Part shown: piece by piece, positions 26,374 to 34,711 of the stretch
Numbering within the stretch: the stretch's first letter is position 1
Layout of the letters: each line of letters begins with the position of its first letter
NCBI RefSeq assembly: GCF_036924595.1
Contig: NZ_JAZHRV010000001.1
Span: 2,418,001-2,482,000, forward strand
From: Bradyrhizobium algeriense
Lineage (GTDB): Bacteria; Pseudomonadota; Alphaproteobacteria; Rhizobiales; Xanthobacteraceae
DNA length: 64,000 nt
Direction of reading: 5' to 3'
Translations under genes and position numbers: made by a program
Notes under the pieces: model-generated
Database searches by the model: none
Told to the model about the DNA's origin: nothing
What the model saw: the letters and a program-made list of their open reading frames with translations, nothing else

Positions 26374-27345
26374 ATGAACTGGCTGAAATTGTCGGCGCTA
26401 GTGAGCGCTCTCGTCTGCGCCGCGCCACTAGCCCATGCTGCGGAATATCCGGTACGTCCGATCAAGCTGATCGTGCCCTATGCCGCGGGCGGCCCGACCG
26501 ACGTGCTCGGCCGCATGGTCGGCGAATATCTCGGCCGCGACCTGAAACAGCCTGTCGTGGTCGAGAACAAGGCCGGCGCGCAGGGCGCGATCGGCGCCGA
26601 AGCCGCGGCGCGTTCCGAGCCCGACGGCTACACGCTGTTCTTCACCGCGGCGTCGATCTTCGTGCTCAATCCGATGCTCTACAAGAAGCTGCCCTATGAT
26701 CCCGTCAGGGATTTCCGCCTGCTGGCGCTGGTCACCGATCTGCCTGTCGTGATGGAGGTCCATCCGTCCGTGCCGGCCAAGACGGTCGCGGAGTTCGTGG
26801 CCTATGCCAAGCAGAACCCGGGAAAACTCAATTTCGGATCGGCCGGCACCGGCGGCACCATTCATCTCGCCGGCGAGATGTTCAAGCAGATGGCCGGCGT
26901 CGACATGGTCCACGTCGCCTACAAGGGCGCAGGACCTGCGCTGACCGATCTGATATCTGGCAATATCCAGTTGATGTTCGACACGCTCGGCACCGCGCTG
27001 CCGCCGGTGAAGGGCGGATTGCTGCGCGCGCTGGCGGTCTCTTCCGCGAAGCGTATCCCTGATCTGCCCGATGTGCCGACCATGGCCGAGAGCGGCTATC
27101 CGGACTACGGCGTCAGCGTCTGGTATGGCGTCTCCGCGCCGGCCAAATTGTCTGATGACATCGCGCAGAAACTCACTGCCAGTTTGAACAAGGCGCTGAG
27201 CGATGACACGTTCCGCGCTTCGCTCGACAAGGTCGGCTTCCCGCCGCTGCAGCCCAAAAGCCAGGCCGAGATCGATAAATTCGTCGCGACCGACCGCGCG
27301 CGGTGGGCGGGTGTGATAAAAGCCCTCAACATCTCACTGGATTAG
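26374..27345 (+). CDS. Bug-family (TctC-like) tripartite tricarboxylate transporter substrate-binding protein
   Basis: 323-residue periplasmic binding protein. Signal peptide 1-22 (A-H-A-A cleavage), then the family start Y-P-V-R-P-I-K-L-I-V-P-Y-A-A-G-G-P-T-D, V-V-E-N-K-A-G-A-Q-G and N-F-G-S-A-G-T-G-G-T-I-H-L. A GAGGAAAC ribosome binding site precedes ATG 26374. No tctA/tctB permease genes are near, as is common for orphan Bug proteins. The ligand is likely a small carboxylate. trmO begins 17 bp after its stop. Confidence 0.92.
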   Translation: MNWLKLSALVSALVCAAPLAHAAEYPVRPIKLIVPYAAGGPTDVLGRMVGEYLGRDLKQPVVVENKAGAQGAIGAEAAARSEPDGYTLFFTAASIFVLNPMLYKKLPYDPVRDFRLLALVTDLPVVMEVHPSVPAKTVAEFVAYAKQNPGKLNFGSAGTGGTIHLAGEMFKQMAGVDMVHVAYKGAGPALTDLISGNIQLMFDTLGTALPPVKGGLLRALAVSSAKRIPDLPDVPTMAESGYPDYGVSVWYGVSAPAKLSDDIAQKLTASLNKALSDDTFRASLDKVGFPPLQPKSQAEIDKFVATDRARWAGVIKALNISLD

Positions 27346-27362
27346 GACATCTGGATCAGGAC

Positions 27363-27854
27363 ATGGTTCGAGAAAGCGAAGTTCGCGAGGGCGAAATCAC
27401 CGTCGACATGCCGCCGGCCCGCGACGCCGGGCTGGTGTTTGTCGGCCGCATCCGCACGCCCTGGAAATCGCGGCTGGAGACGCCGCGGCAGGGCCGCCAT
27501 GACGGCCCGGTCTGCCGGCTCGAAATTTTCGAGCCATGGGTGCCCGCGATCAAGGGCGTCGACTTCTATGAAAATCTCGAAGTGATCTACTGGCTGCATC
27601 AGTCGCGCCGCGATCTGGTGCTGCAGAGCCCGAAGAACAACCAGAAAACCCGCGGCACCTTCTCGCTGCGCTCACCGGTGCGGCCGAATCCGATCGGCAC
27701 ATCCATCGTGAAGTTCGTCAAGATTGAGGGCAACGTCATCCTGGTGCGCGGCCTCGACTGCCTCGACGAAACGCCGCTCTTGGACGTCAAGCCCGACCGC
27801 TGCGAATTCACGCCGCTCGCGCAACCGCAGGCAGGCGATTTCGAGACGGAGTAG
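27363..27854 (+). CDS. trmO: TrmO-type tRNA m6t6A37 methyltransferase (TsaA family)
   Basis: 163 residues. TrmO/YaeB uses SAM to N6-methylate the threonylcarbamoyladenosine at position 37 of some tRNAs. The family motif R-S-P-V-R-P-N-P-I-G-T-S is in the centre, preceded by G-R-I-R-T-P-W near residue 30 and followed by the G-L-D-C-L-D-E-T-P-L-L-D-V-K-P block. The C-terminal extension of the long E. coli form is missing, giving the short bacterial/archaeal type. ATG 27363 is used. Confidence 0.9.
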   Translation: MVRESEVREGEITVDMPPARDAGLVFVGRIRTPWKSRLETPRQGRHDGPVCRLEIFEPWVPAIKGVDFYENLEVIYWLHQSRRDLVLQSPKNNQKTRGTFSLRSPVRPNPIGTSIVKFVKIEGNVILVRGLDCLDETPLLDVKPDRCEFTPLAQPQAGDFETE

Positions 27855-27858
27855 CTTC

Positions 27859-27957
27859 ACCCGCCCCTCGAGGGGGCGGGTCGCCGCGAAGCGGCGGGGT
27901 GGGGTGACGGTCCATCCACGTCCGACAGTGTGCATGTGGAGAGACCGTCACCCCACC
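27859..27957. repeat. Pair of inverted repeats of an intergenic repeat family
   Basis: Two stems: ACCCGCCCC/GGGGCGGGT (27859-27881) and a perfect 15-bp pair GGTGGGGTGACGGTC (27898-27912) with GACCGTCACCCCACC (27943-27957). More short dyads (GAGCG/CGCTC, CCCCTCC/GGGGAGG) continue to 28027. It fills the space between the convergent trmO and HIT genes and leaves no room for a gene. The first stem could serve as a transcription barrier. Confidence 0.75.
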
Positions 27958-28031
27958 TCGCCACGCGTTGCACGCGCGTCGATCCACGAGCGAGCTCCGC
28001 TCGTCTCGGACCCCTCCAGGGGAGGATGAGA

Positions 28032-28454
28032 TCACCCCAGCGCCGCCATCAGCTTGGTCGCATTGTCCTCCAGCACTTTCACATCTTCCTTGCGGCTCGC
28101 GGGCGGCAATAGCGCGACGCCGTCGTGGCGCGGCATGACGTGCATGTGCAGGTGGAACACGACTTGCCCGCCGGCGGGCTCGTTGAATTGCTGCACGGTG
28201 ATGCCGTCGGCCTTGAAGGCCTTCATGGCGGCGGCGGCGATCTTGTGGACGGCGCGCGCGACGTGGGCGTAATCGTCGGGCGTGATGTCGAGGATGTTGC
28301 GGGCGGCGACCTTCGGTATCACCAGCGTATGGCCCGGCGAACGCGGCATGATGTCGAGGAACGCCAGCACGTGGTCGTCTTCATAGACCTTGTGGCAGGG
28401 AAACTCGCCGCGCAGGATTTTTGCGAAGGGGTTGTTGGTGTCATAGGCGGGCAT
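28032..28454 (-). CDS. HIT family nucleotide hydrolase/transferase
   Basis: 140 residues. The histidine triad H101-L-H103-M-H105-V is near the C-terminus, as in Hint-like proteins that hydrolyse AMP-linked phosphoramidates. The N-terminal N-P-F-A-K-I-L-R-G-E and F-L-D-I-M-P-R-S-P-G-H-T-L-V-I-P are typical. It is last in a probable minus-strand run (ridA, GDPD, GNAT, HIT), 49 bp after the GNAT gene. Confidence 0.93.
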   Translation of the reverse strand: MPAYDTNNPFAKILRGEFPCHKVYEDDHVLAFLDIMPRSPGHTLVIPKVAARNILDITPDDYAHVARAVHKIAAAAMKAFKADGITVQQFNEPAGGQVVFHLHMHVMPRHDGVALLPPASRKEDVKVLEDNATKLMAALG

Positions 28455-28503
28455 GGTTGTTCCCTCAGGGTTTGGTTCAATTTCGTGTCGGTCGCCGAAC
28501 AGG

Positions 28504-29742
28504 TCAAGCGTCGTCGGCGGCCTTGCGGAACGGGCCGGCCTCGGTCAGTTCGCGTCCGGCCGCCGCCACGTAGGCGCGCTCGCGCTTCAGATAGTCGGCA
28601 ATCGCCCGGCGCAAGTCGGGGTCGGCGATGAAGTGCGCGGAATAGGTGGTTTGCGGCAGGTAGCCGCGCGCCAGCTTGTGTTCGCCCTGCGCGCCAGCCT
28701 CCACGATCCTGAGGCCGCGCTGGATCGCAAAATCGATCGCCTGATAGTAGCAGACCTCGAAATGCAGGAACGGGTGATGCTCGACGGCGCCCCAGTTGCG
28801 GCCGAACAGCGTGTCGGAGCCGATGAAGTTGATCGCGCCGGCGATCCAGCGGCCGTTGCGCTTGGCCATCACCAGCAGCACGTCGCGGCTCATGGTCTCG
28901 CCGATCAGCGAGAAGAATTTTCGGGTCAGATACGGCCGGCCCCATTTGCGCGAGCCGGTCTCCATGTAGAACGCGAAGAACGCGTCCCAGGCGTCCTCGG
29001 TGATGTCGCTGCCGGTCAGATGGTGGATCGTGATCCCGGCGGCGGTGGCCTCGCGCCGTTCGCGCTTGATCGCCTTGCGGTGACGCGAGTTCAGCGAGGT
29101 CAGGAAATCGTCAAAAGTCCCGTAGCCCTCATTGTGCCAGTGAAACTGCTGGTCGTTGCGCAGCAGGAAGCCATGTGTCCCCAAAAACCTTGCTTCCGTC
29201 TCCGGGGCGAAGGTTACATGCACCGAGGAAGCGTTGGTCGCGTTGCAGAGCGCCATCAGCCCGCTCGCCAGCGCGGTTCCGATCCGCTCGCGATCGACGC
29301 CGTCGCGGATCAGCAGCCGCGGGCCGGTGGCGGGGGTAAAGGGCACCGAGGCCTGCAGCTTTGGATAATAGCGTCCGCCGGCACGCTCATAGGCATCCGC
29401 CCAGCCGCGATCGAAGACATATTCGCCTTGCGAATGCGATTTCAGATAGCAGGGCACGATGCCGGCGATTTCGCCGTCGAGCCGTGCCAGAAGATGCCGC
29501 GGACCCCAGCCGGTGCGGGCGCAGGCCGAGCCGGAGGCTTCGGCGGCTGCGAAAAACGCGTGCGAAACGAAGGGGTTATAGGCGCCCTTGCACGGATCAC
29601 TTTGGGACCCGCTTGCAGCCAGCGTGTCGAGATTTTCGAGACTGTCCGGACCAGGCTTCGGATTGGCGCAGGCGTCCCAATCCGCAGCCTTGATGTCGCT
29701 GACGGAGGGAACGGCTTCGAGGGTGATTTCGGATGACGCCAT
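28504..29742 (-). CDS. GNAT-fold acyltransferase of the FemAB/DUF482 type
   Basis: 412 residues matching the DUF482 (peptidogalycan biosynthesis/recognition) group. F-V-S-H-A-F-F-A-A-A-E lies near residue 60, followed by a GNAT-like N-terminal half, and the conserved C-terminal block N-S-R-H-R-K-A-I-K-R-E-R-R, Y-M-E-T-G-S-R-K-W-G-R-P-Y and G-R-N-W-G-A. These proteins resemble aminoacyl-transferases, but the reaction is not established. The C-terminus H-K-L-A-R-G-Y-L-P is family-typical. Confidence 0.87.
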   Translation of the reverse strand: MASSEITLEAVPSVSDIKAADWDACANPKPGPDSLENLDTLAASGSQSDPCKGAYNPFVSHAFFAAAEASGSACARTGWGPRHLLARLDGEIAGIVPCYLKSHSQGEYVFDRGWADAYERAGGRYYPKLQASVPFTPATGPRLLIRDGVDRERIGTALASGLMALCNATNASSVHVTFAPETEARFLGTHGFLLRNDQQFHWHNEGYGTFDDFLTSLNSRHRKAIKRERREATAAGITIHHLTGSDITEDAWDAFFAFYMETGSRKWGRPYLTRKFFSLIGETMSRDVLLVMAKRNGRWIAGAINFIGSDTLFGRNWGAVEHHPFLHFEVCYYQAIDFAIQRGLRIVEAGAQGEHKLARGYLPQTTYSAHFIADPDLRRAIADYLKRERAYVAAAGRELTEAGPFRKAADDA

Positions 29743-29848
29743 CTAGAAATTCGGACCGGTCCCATCGTGCGATCAGCCATCGCGCATGGTGGCCAACGAT
29801 GCAAAGATCGTGCATCGGGCGGACGAGTTCAAGGTGGGACGGCGCGCA

Positions 29849-30601
29849 TCAGGTTCCCGGCAGGAACCCCTCGAAGATCATCTGGTCGGCGTGGCGCGCG
29901 GCGCGAGCGCGTTGCTCGGGCGTGCGCACGGTCCAGGCAAGCAGCGGCAGCCCAAAAATGTTGCGGGCGACCCAGGGGGCGGTTGCGGGCAGTTCATCCA
30001 CCCAATAGGCGACGAAATGCGGCCGGCTCCGGAAGGCGTGGCGCAGATGCGTCATACCGTGGCGCTGTTCGGCTGACGCTTCCGGCCATTCCTCGGCGGT
30101 ATATTCGCGCTCGGCCACGATGCCGCGCGCGCGGCCGGGGATCAGTTCGCGCAGCGCCACCACCTGGTCCGGATCAAAGGACATGCCGACGGCAGGGCCG
30201 TCATACGAGGCGAGCACCTCCGCCATCCGTTTCACCAGCCGGCGGTCGCCATCGAAATGGCTCTTGACCTCGATCACCAGCGGCACGCGGCCGGCGACGA
30301 GCGCGCAGAGATCGCCGAGCGTCATCATCCGCTCCGGCGTATTCTTGAACGCAACCGCCTTCAGCTCGGCCGCGGTCTTGCCGAGCAGCGCGCCGGAACC
30401 CTCGGTGAGGCGGCCGAGCGCGTTGTCATGATGCACCATCGCCTCACCGTCAGACGAAAGCTGGATGTCGCATTCGATGGCGAACTTGCCATCGACGGCG
30501 GCCTGCGCCGCCGCCGGCATGTTCTCGACGATGCCGCGCGCAATATCATGCAGGCCGCGATGGGCGACCGGCCGTGCCGTCAGCCAGTCCGGGGCACGCA
30601 C
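29849..30601 (-). CDS. Glycerophosphodiester phosphodiesterase
   Basis: 250 residues, TIM-barrel GDPD fold. It hydrolyses glycerophosphodiesters to glycerol 3-phosphate and an alcohol. The catalytic H14-R15-G is followed by E-N near 26-27, the metal pair E43-x-D45 (I-E-C-D-I-Q), and H-H-D near 58-60. No signal peptide, so it is a cytoplasmic enzyme that recycles phospholipid head groups. It follows ridA by 14 bp on the same strand. Confidence 0.92.
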   Translation of the reverse strand: MRAPDWLTARPVAHRGLHDIARGIVENMPAAAQAAVDGKFAIECDIQLSSDGEAMVHHDNALGRLTEGSGALLGKTAAELKAVAFKNTPERMMTLGDLCALVAGRVPLVIEVKSHFDGDRRLVKRMAEVLASYDGPAVGMSFDPDQVVALRELIPGRARGIVAEREYTAEEWPEASAEQRHGMTHLRHAFRSRPHFVAYWVDELPATAPWVARNIFGLPLLAWTVRTPEQRARAARHADQMIFEGFLPGT

Positions 30602-30615
30602 GGGCGTTACTCCGC

Positions 30616-31083
30616 TCAGGAAACCTCGAAGATGGCGTCGACCTCGACGGCGGCATCCGAGGGCAGCGAGGCTACGCCGACGGTAGTGCGGGCGTGCCGG
30701 CCCTTGTCGCCGAAAGCCGTGACCATCAGGTCGGAGGTGCCGTTGAGCACCTTGGGTCCGTCGAGGAAGTCAGGCGCGGAATTGATGAAACCGCCGAGCC
30801 TGACCACACGGACCACCTTGTCGAGATCGCCCAGCGCTGCCTTGACCTGGGCCAGCAGGTTGACGCCGCAGCCCTGTGCCGCGGCGTAGCCCTGTTCGAT
30901 GGTGACGCCGGCGCCCAATTTGCCCTTGGCGATCAGCTTGCCTTCCGCATTGGCGCAGACCTGACCGGAAACGAACAGCAAATTGCCGGTACGCACGAAG
31001 CCGACATAGTTCGCCATGGGCGTGCGCGGCTCGTTCAGCACGATGCCTTGCGCCGCCAGCTTCTGTTCGACCGTACCCGCCAT
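30616..31083 (-). CDS. RidA family protein (YjgF/YER057c/UK114), long form
   Basis: 155 residues of the RidA subfamily that includes an inserted loop (here A-Q-G-C-G-V-N-L-L-A). RidA proteins hydrolyse reactive enamine/imine intermediates. The canonical catalytic Arg in the motif near residue 105 of E. coli RidA cannot be placed with confidence here; R-H-A-R-T-T-V-G-V-A-S-L-P has a candidate. It starts a minus-strand run with GDPD. A second, shorter RidA is encoded at 40200-40601. Confidence 0.88.
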   Translation of the reverse strand: MAGTVEQKLAAQGIVLNEPRTPMANYVGFVRTGNLLFVSGQVCANAEGKLIAKGKLGAGVTIEQGYAAAQGCGVNLLAQVKAALGDLDKVVRVVRLGGFINSAPDFLDGPKVLNGTSDLMVTAFGDKGRHARTTVGVASLPSDAAVEVDAIFEVS

Positions 31084-31335
31084 GTTTTTCGTCCCCGCTT
31101 GATGTGACCGAGCCCGACCAGCAGTCAGGCGCGCATTGTTTCGCGCATCGCGCTTTCACTTGCAAGCGACGGTGGCTCGACGTCCCTTGCCGTGACCGAG
31201 CGCCATCCTGCCGAAAATGCCGAAAAACAGGACGCTTCGGTATCTAATTCTTGCGTTTTCGTGACGCCGCCCTAGTTGCGACGCAATGGAGCCATCACTA
31301 AAGTAAGCGAATCTCCCTCGAGGAAAAAACTGGAC

Positions 31336-32202
31336 ATGGCTAGCTCGTTCCCGATTCCGGTCCGTGCTTTGGCGTTCTCGGCTGCCGCGACCCTGATATC
31401 CGGCTTCGCAAGCGGACCGGCGCTGGCCGGCGCCAGCGGGCCGTTTCTCGCCCATCAGGCGCTGTATGAATTGAAGCTGGTCAAGTCGCGCGGGACCAAC
31501 GCGATATCGGGTGCGCGCGGGCGCATTCTCTACAATTTTTCGGGCAGCGCCTGCGAGGGCTACACGTCCGAATTTCGCCAGGTGTCGGAACTCGACAGCG
31601 GCGAGGGCAAGCTGACGCTGAGCGATCTGCGCTCGCATTCCTGGGAAGATGCTGGTGGCAAGAGCTACCGCTTCAAGATCGATACGCGGATGAACGATGC
31701 CGATTCCGCTCCGATCGACGGTGTGGCTGAACGGGTCGGCGACCGGATCACGGTGAAGCTGAAACAGCCGGTTGCGAAGACGTTCGAACTCGACGGCAAG
31801 GTCGTGTTCCCGACCGAGCAGATCCAGCACATCATCGCCGCCGCGCGCGAGGGCAAATCGGTGCTGGAACTGATGGTCTATGATGGCTCCGACAATGGCG
31901 AGAAGGTCTACAACACGCTGTCGGTGATCGGGCAGCCGATTCCGGGCACCCGCAGCATCGCATCGCCCGATCCCTCGACCGCCAACGACCAGATGAAGAC
32001 GCTGACCCGTTGGCCCGTGACCGTCAGCTATTACGATCGCGACGCCAAGACCAAGGAAGGCGAGCAGACGCCGGTTTACGCGATGTCGTTCGAGCTGTTC
32101 GAGAACGGCGTCTCCCGCGCGCTGGTGCTCGACTACAACGATTTCGTGATCGCGGGCGCGATGGGCCGGTTCGACGTCAGGGACTCCAAGCCGTGCAAGT
32201 GA
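31336..32202 (+). CDS. eipB: Cell-envelope integrity protein EipB (DUF1849)
   Basis: Periplasmic beta-spiral protein needed for envelope integrity in Brucella and conserved in Rhizobiales. 288 residues, signal peptide 1-31 (G-P-A-L-A-G-A). The family start is A-H-Q-A-L-Y-E-L-K-L, and two Cys (in G-S-A-C-E-G-Y and the C-terminal S-K-P-C-K) form the conserved disulfide known for EipB. F-P-T-E-Q-I-Q-H-I-I-A-A-A-R and L-V-L-D-Y-N-D-F-V-I are further family blocks. ATG 31336 is selected by the signal peptide. Confidence 0.92.
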   Translation: MASSFPIPVRALAFSAAATLISGFASGPALAGASGPFLAHQALYELKLVKSRGTNAISGARGRILYNFSGSACEGYTSEFRQVSELDSGEGKLTLSDLRSHSWEDAGGKSYRFKIDTRMNDADSAPIDGVAERVGDRITVKLKQPVAKTFELDGKVVFPTEQIQHIIAAAREGKSVLELMVYDGSDNGEKVYNTLSVIGQPIPGTRSIASPDPSTANDQMKTLTRWPVTVSYYDRDAKTKEGEQTPVYAMSFELFENGVSRALVLDYNDFVIAGAMGRFDVRDSKPCK

Positions 32203-32232
32203 GGGTGCAGTCGAGCTGGAGCTTCTCGAACG

Positions 32233-32451
32233 TCATCCGCGCGTGAAGTCACCGGGCTTCAATCCGAGCGCTTTGACGGCTGGCTCCGGAAGCGCCCCAA
32301 AGGCCTCGACCCTTTCGTTCGGGGCCATCATTGCGGCGATAATGGCCTCGGCCTTTGCCGGATCCTGCTCAGCCACATAGTAGACCGAGCGAACAGGCAA
32401 ACCGCCTCCCAACGGTTCAGTTGTGATGAGGACAACCTGACCATTTGCCAT
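32233..32451 (-). CDS. Small hypothetical protein
   Basis: 72 residues from ATG 32451. The sequence M-A-N-G-Q-V-V-L-I-T-T-E-P and V-Y-Y-V-A-E-Q-D-P-A-K-A-E-A-I-I has a natural protein-like composition, and I recall similar short proteins in Bradyrhizobium, but no family name. The frame is open 42 codons further upstream without a better start, and no ribosome binding site is evident. The 167 bp from here to 32618 hold the leader of the E1 alpha gene and no other gene. Confidence 0.5.
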   Translation of the reverse strand: MANGQVVLITTEPLGGGLPVRSVYYVAEQDPAKAEAIIAAMMAPNERVEAFGALPEPAVKALGLKPGDFTRG

Positions 32452-32618
32452 GGTTTGATATACCACTGACGCGGCGCCGTTTCCACGATGGCGAAGGCTG
32501 ATCTCGCGAGCCCGCGGTGCAGCAAATGGCGATGCGATTGGGCGCGCCCATCTTGCATTGTTCCGGCCCAACACCAATTACGAGCTGTGGGACGCACAAT
32601 CGCTCAGGGAGCGATGAC

Positions 32619-33719
32619 GTGGCCAGTAAGAAAATGGCAGACGGTGGGCTCCCGGTGATCGCGCGCTTTGAGGTGCGCCACCGCAATTACCTCGCGCCAG
32701 ACGGCTCGATAAACAGGCCGCTCCCCGCGTTCGCCTCCGATGCAAGCCTGCTCGCCTCGCTCTATCGGGCGATGGTGCTGCTGCGCAACTTTGACCGAAA
32801 GGCTGTTGCATTGCAGCGCACCGGCCGGCTGGGGACCTATGCCGTTTCGCTCGGCCAGGAGGCGGTGTCCGTCGGCATCGCCAGTGCGATGCGGGAGGAA
32901 GACGTCCTGCTGCCCTCCTATCGGGATAATGGCGCGCTGATCTGGCGTGGCGTCAAGCTGGAGGAAATTCTGCTGTTCTGGGGAGGGGACGAGCGGGGCA
33001 ATCACTTCTCCGGGCCGGTCCAGGATTTCCCGTTCTGCGTACCCGTGGGATCGCAGGCGCCGCATGCCGCCGGCGTTGCCTATGCCTTCAAGCTGCGCAA
33101 GCAGCCGCGTGTCGCCGTATGCATGTTCGGCGACGGCGCCACGTCGAAGGGTGACGTCTACGAAGCGATGAATTTCGCCGGTGTACACAAGTTGCCGGTC
33201 GTGTTCGTTGCCACCAACAATCAATGGGCCATATCCGTGCCGTTGCGGCTGCAGACCGCCTCCGAAACCCTGGCGCAGAAGGCCATCGCCGCCGGTTTCA
33301 TCGGCGAGCAGGTGGACGGCAGCGACGTCGTGGCTGTGCGTGCCGCGGCCGAAGACGCCATTGCCGCAGCCCGCGACGGCCAGGGGCCACGCTTCATCGA
33401 GGCGCTCACCTACCGGCTCGGCGATCACACCACCTCTGACGACGCATCACGCTATCGTCCGGAAGAAGAAGTCCAGGCTCGCTGGAAGGAAGAGCCGATT
33501 GCGCGTTTGAGAGCCTTTCTTGCCAGGCAGAAGATCTGGAGCAAAGCAGACGAGGAACAGCTCGCTGCGGAGTGCCATGAGCGCGTCGAGGCGGCGGTCG
33601 AGCGCTACTTGGCAGCCGGGCCGCGCGAGGCCGAAACCATGTTCGATCATCTCTATGCCGATCTGCCCGAGGTTTATGTCGCGCAGCGCCGCCAACTCGC
33701 GGGAGAGGGCGATGGCTGA
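32619..33719 (+). CDS. PDH-type 2-oxoacid dehydrogenase E1 component, alpha subunit
   Basis: 366 residues. Thiamine diphosphate-dependent decarboxylase subunit of a pyruvate or branched-chain 2-oxoacid dehydrogenase. The ThDP motif runs from G171-D-G-A-T-S-K-G-D to V-A-T-N-N-Q near 200, and Y-R-L-G-D-H-T-T-S-D-D is the phosphorylation-loop region. GTG 32619 is favoured because AGGGAG lies 8 nt upstream; an ATG at 32634 is possible. The stop overlaps the start of the beta subunit. The gene lacks the usual housekeeping context (eno, lipA, lpd), so it is probably a second, catabolic complex. Confidence 0.9.
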   Translation: MASKKMADGGLPVIARFEVRHRNYLAPDGSINRPLPAFASDASLLASLYRAMVLLRNFDRKAVALQRTGRLGTYAVSLGQEAVSVGIASAMREEDVLLPSYRDNGALIWRGVKLEEILLFWGGDERGNHFSGPVQDFPFCVPVGSQAPHAAGVAYAFKLRKQPRVAVCMFGDGATSKGDVYEAMNFAGVHKLPVVFVATNNQWAISVPLRLQTASETLAQKAIAAGFIGEQVDGSDVVAVRAAAEDAIAAARDGQGPRFIEALTYRLGDHTTSDDASRYRPEEEVQARWKEEPIARLRAFLARQKIWSKADEEQLAAECHERVEAAVERYLAAGPREAETMFDHLYADLPEVYVAQRRQLAGEGDG

Positions 33720-34692
33720 GGTAACGCTGGTCGAAGCCGTCAATCTGGCGCTCGTCCGCGCGATGGAGGATGATCCCGATGTCGTCGTGCTTGGCGAAGA
33801 TGTCGGCATCAATGGCGGCGTTTTCCGCGCGACCGTCGGGCTGCAAGCGCGTTTCGGTCCGGAGCGCGTCCTTGATACACCGCTTGCCGAACTCCTGATT
33901 AGCGGGCTCTGCGTCGGGATGGCGGCGCAGGGGCTGAAGCCCGTCGGCGAGATCCAGTTCATGGGATTTCTGTATCCCTGCATCGATCAACTGGTGAACC
34001 ACGCCTCCCGAATCCGCAACCGCACCCAGGGACGGCTCACCTGTCCAATGGTTCTGCGCACGCCGCATGGCGCCGGCATTCGCGCACCCGAGCACCATTC
34101 CGAAAGCACCGAGGCGATGCTCGCCCACATCCCCGGCTTGCGCGTTGTCATCCCGTCGTCGCCGGAACGCGCCTACGGTTTGCTTCTCGCCGCGATCCGC
34201 GATCCCGATCCGGTGGTGTTTCTGGAGCCGACCCGCATCTACCGCGCGGCGAAAGGCGAGGTGGAAGACAACGGTGAGGCTTTGCCGCTGGATGTCGCGT
34301 TTATCCTGCGGGAAGGCCGCGACATCACCCTGATCAGCTGGGGCGCGATGCTGAAGGAAACCATGGCGGCCGCCGAGGCGCTGGCTGCCGAGGGCATCGC
34401 CGCCGAGGTCATCGATCTCGCCACGCTCAAACCCTACGATGAAGTCACGGTGCTCGGTTCGATCGCAAAAACCGGACGTTGCGTCATCGTGCACGAGGCG
34501 ACACGGACTGGCGGATTCGGAGCCGAGATCGCCGCGCTGATCGCCGAGCGCGGCCTGACCTCTCTGCTCGCACCCGTGGCCCGCGTCACCGGCTACGATA
34601 CGGTCATTCCGATGGCGCGTCTTGAGCAGAAGTTCATGCCGTCGGTTGGCCGTATCGTGGCGGCTGCTCGCAAAGCGTGCCAGTTCAATTGA
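33712..34692 (+). CDS. PDH-type 2-oxoacid dehydrogenase E1 component, beta subunit
   Basis: 326 residues. It contains the transketolase pyrimidine-binding domain (V-V-V-L-G-E-D-V-G near 25, then F-G-P-E-R-V-L-D-T-P-L-A-E) and the C-terminal transketolase domain (D-L-A-T-L-K-P-Y-D near 235). R-T-P-H-G-A-G is where a Gly-rich ThDP loop is expected. It overlaps the alpha gene by 8 bp, so translation is coupled and the pair forms an alpha2beta2 E1. Confidence 0.93.
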   Translation: MAEVTLVEAVNLALVRAMEDDPDVVVLGEDVGINGGVFRATVGLQARFGPERVLDTPLAELLISGLCVGMAAQGLKPVGEIQFMGFLYPCIDQLVNHASRIRNRTQGRLTCPMVLRTPHGAGIRAPEHHSESTEAMLAHIPGLRVVIPSSPERAYGLLLAAIRDPDPVVFLEPTRIYRAAKGEVEDNGEALPLDVAFILREGRDITLISWGAMLKETMAAAEALAAEGIAAEVIDLATLKPYDEVTVLGSIAKTGRCVIVHEATRTGGFGAEIAALIAERGLTSLLAPVARVTGYDTVIPMARLEQKFMPSVGRIVAAARKACQFN

Positions 34693-34711
34693 TTGTCAGC
34701 GGACTTGTCCC

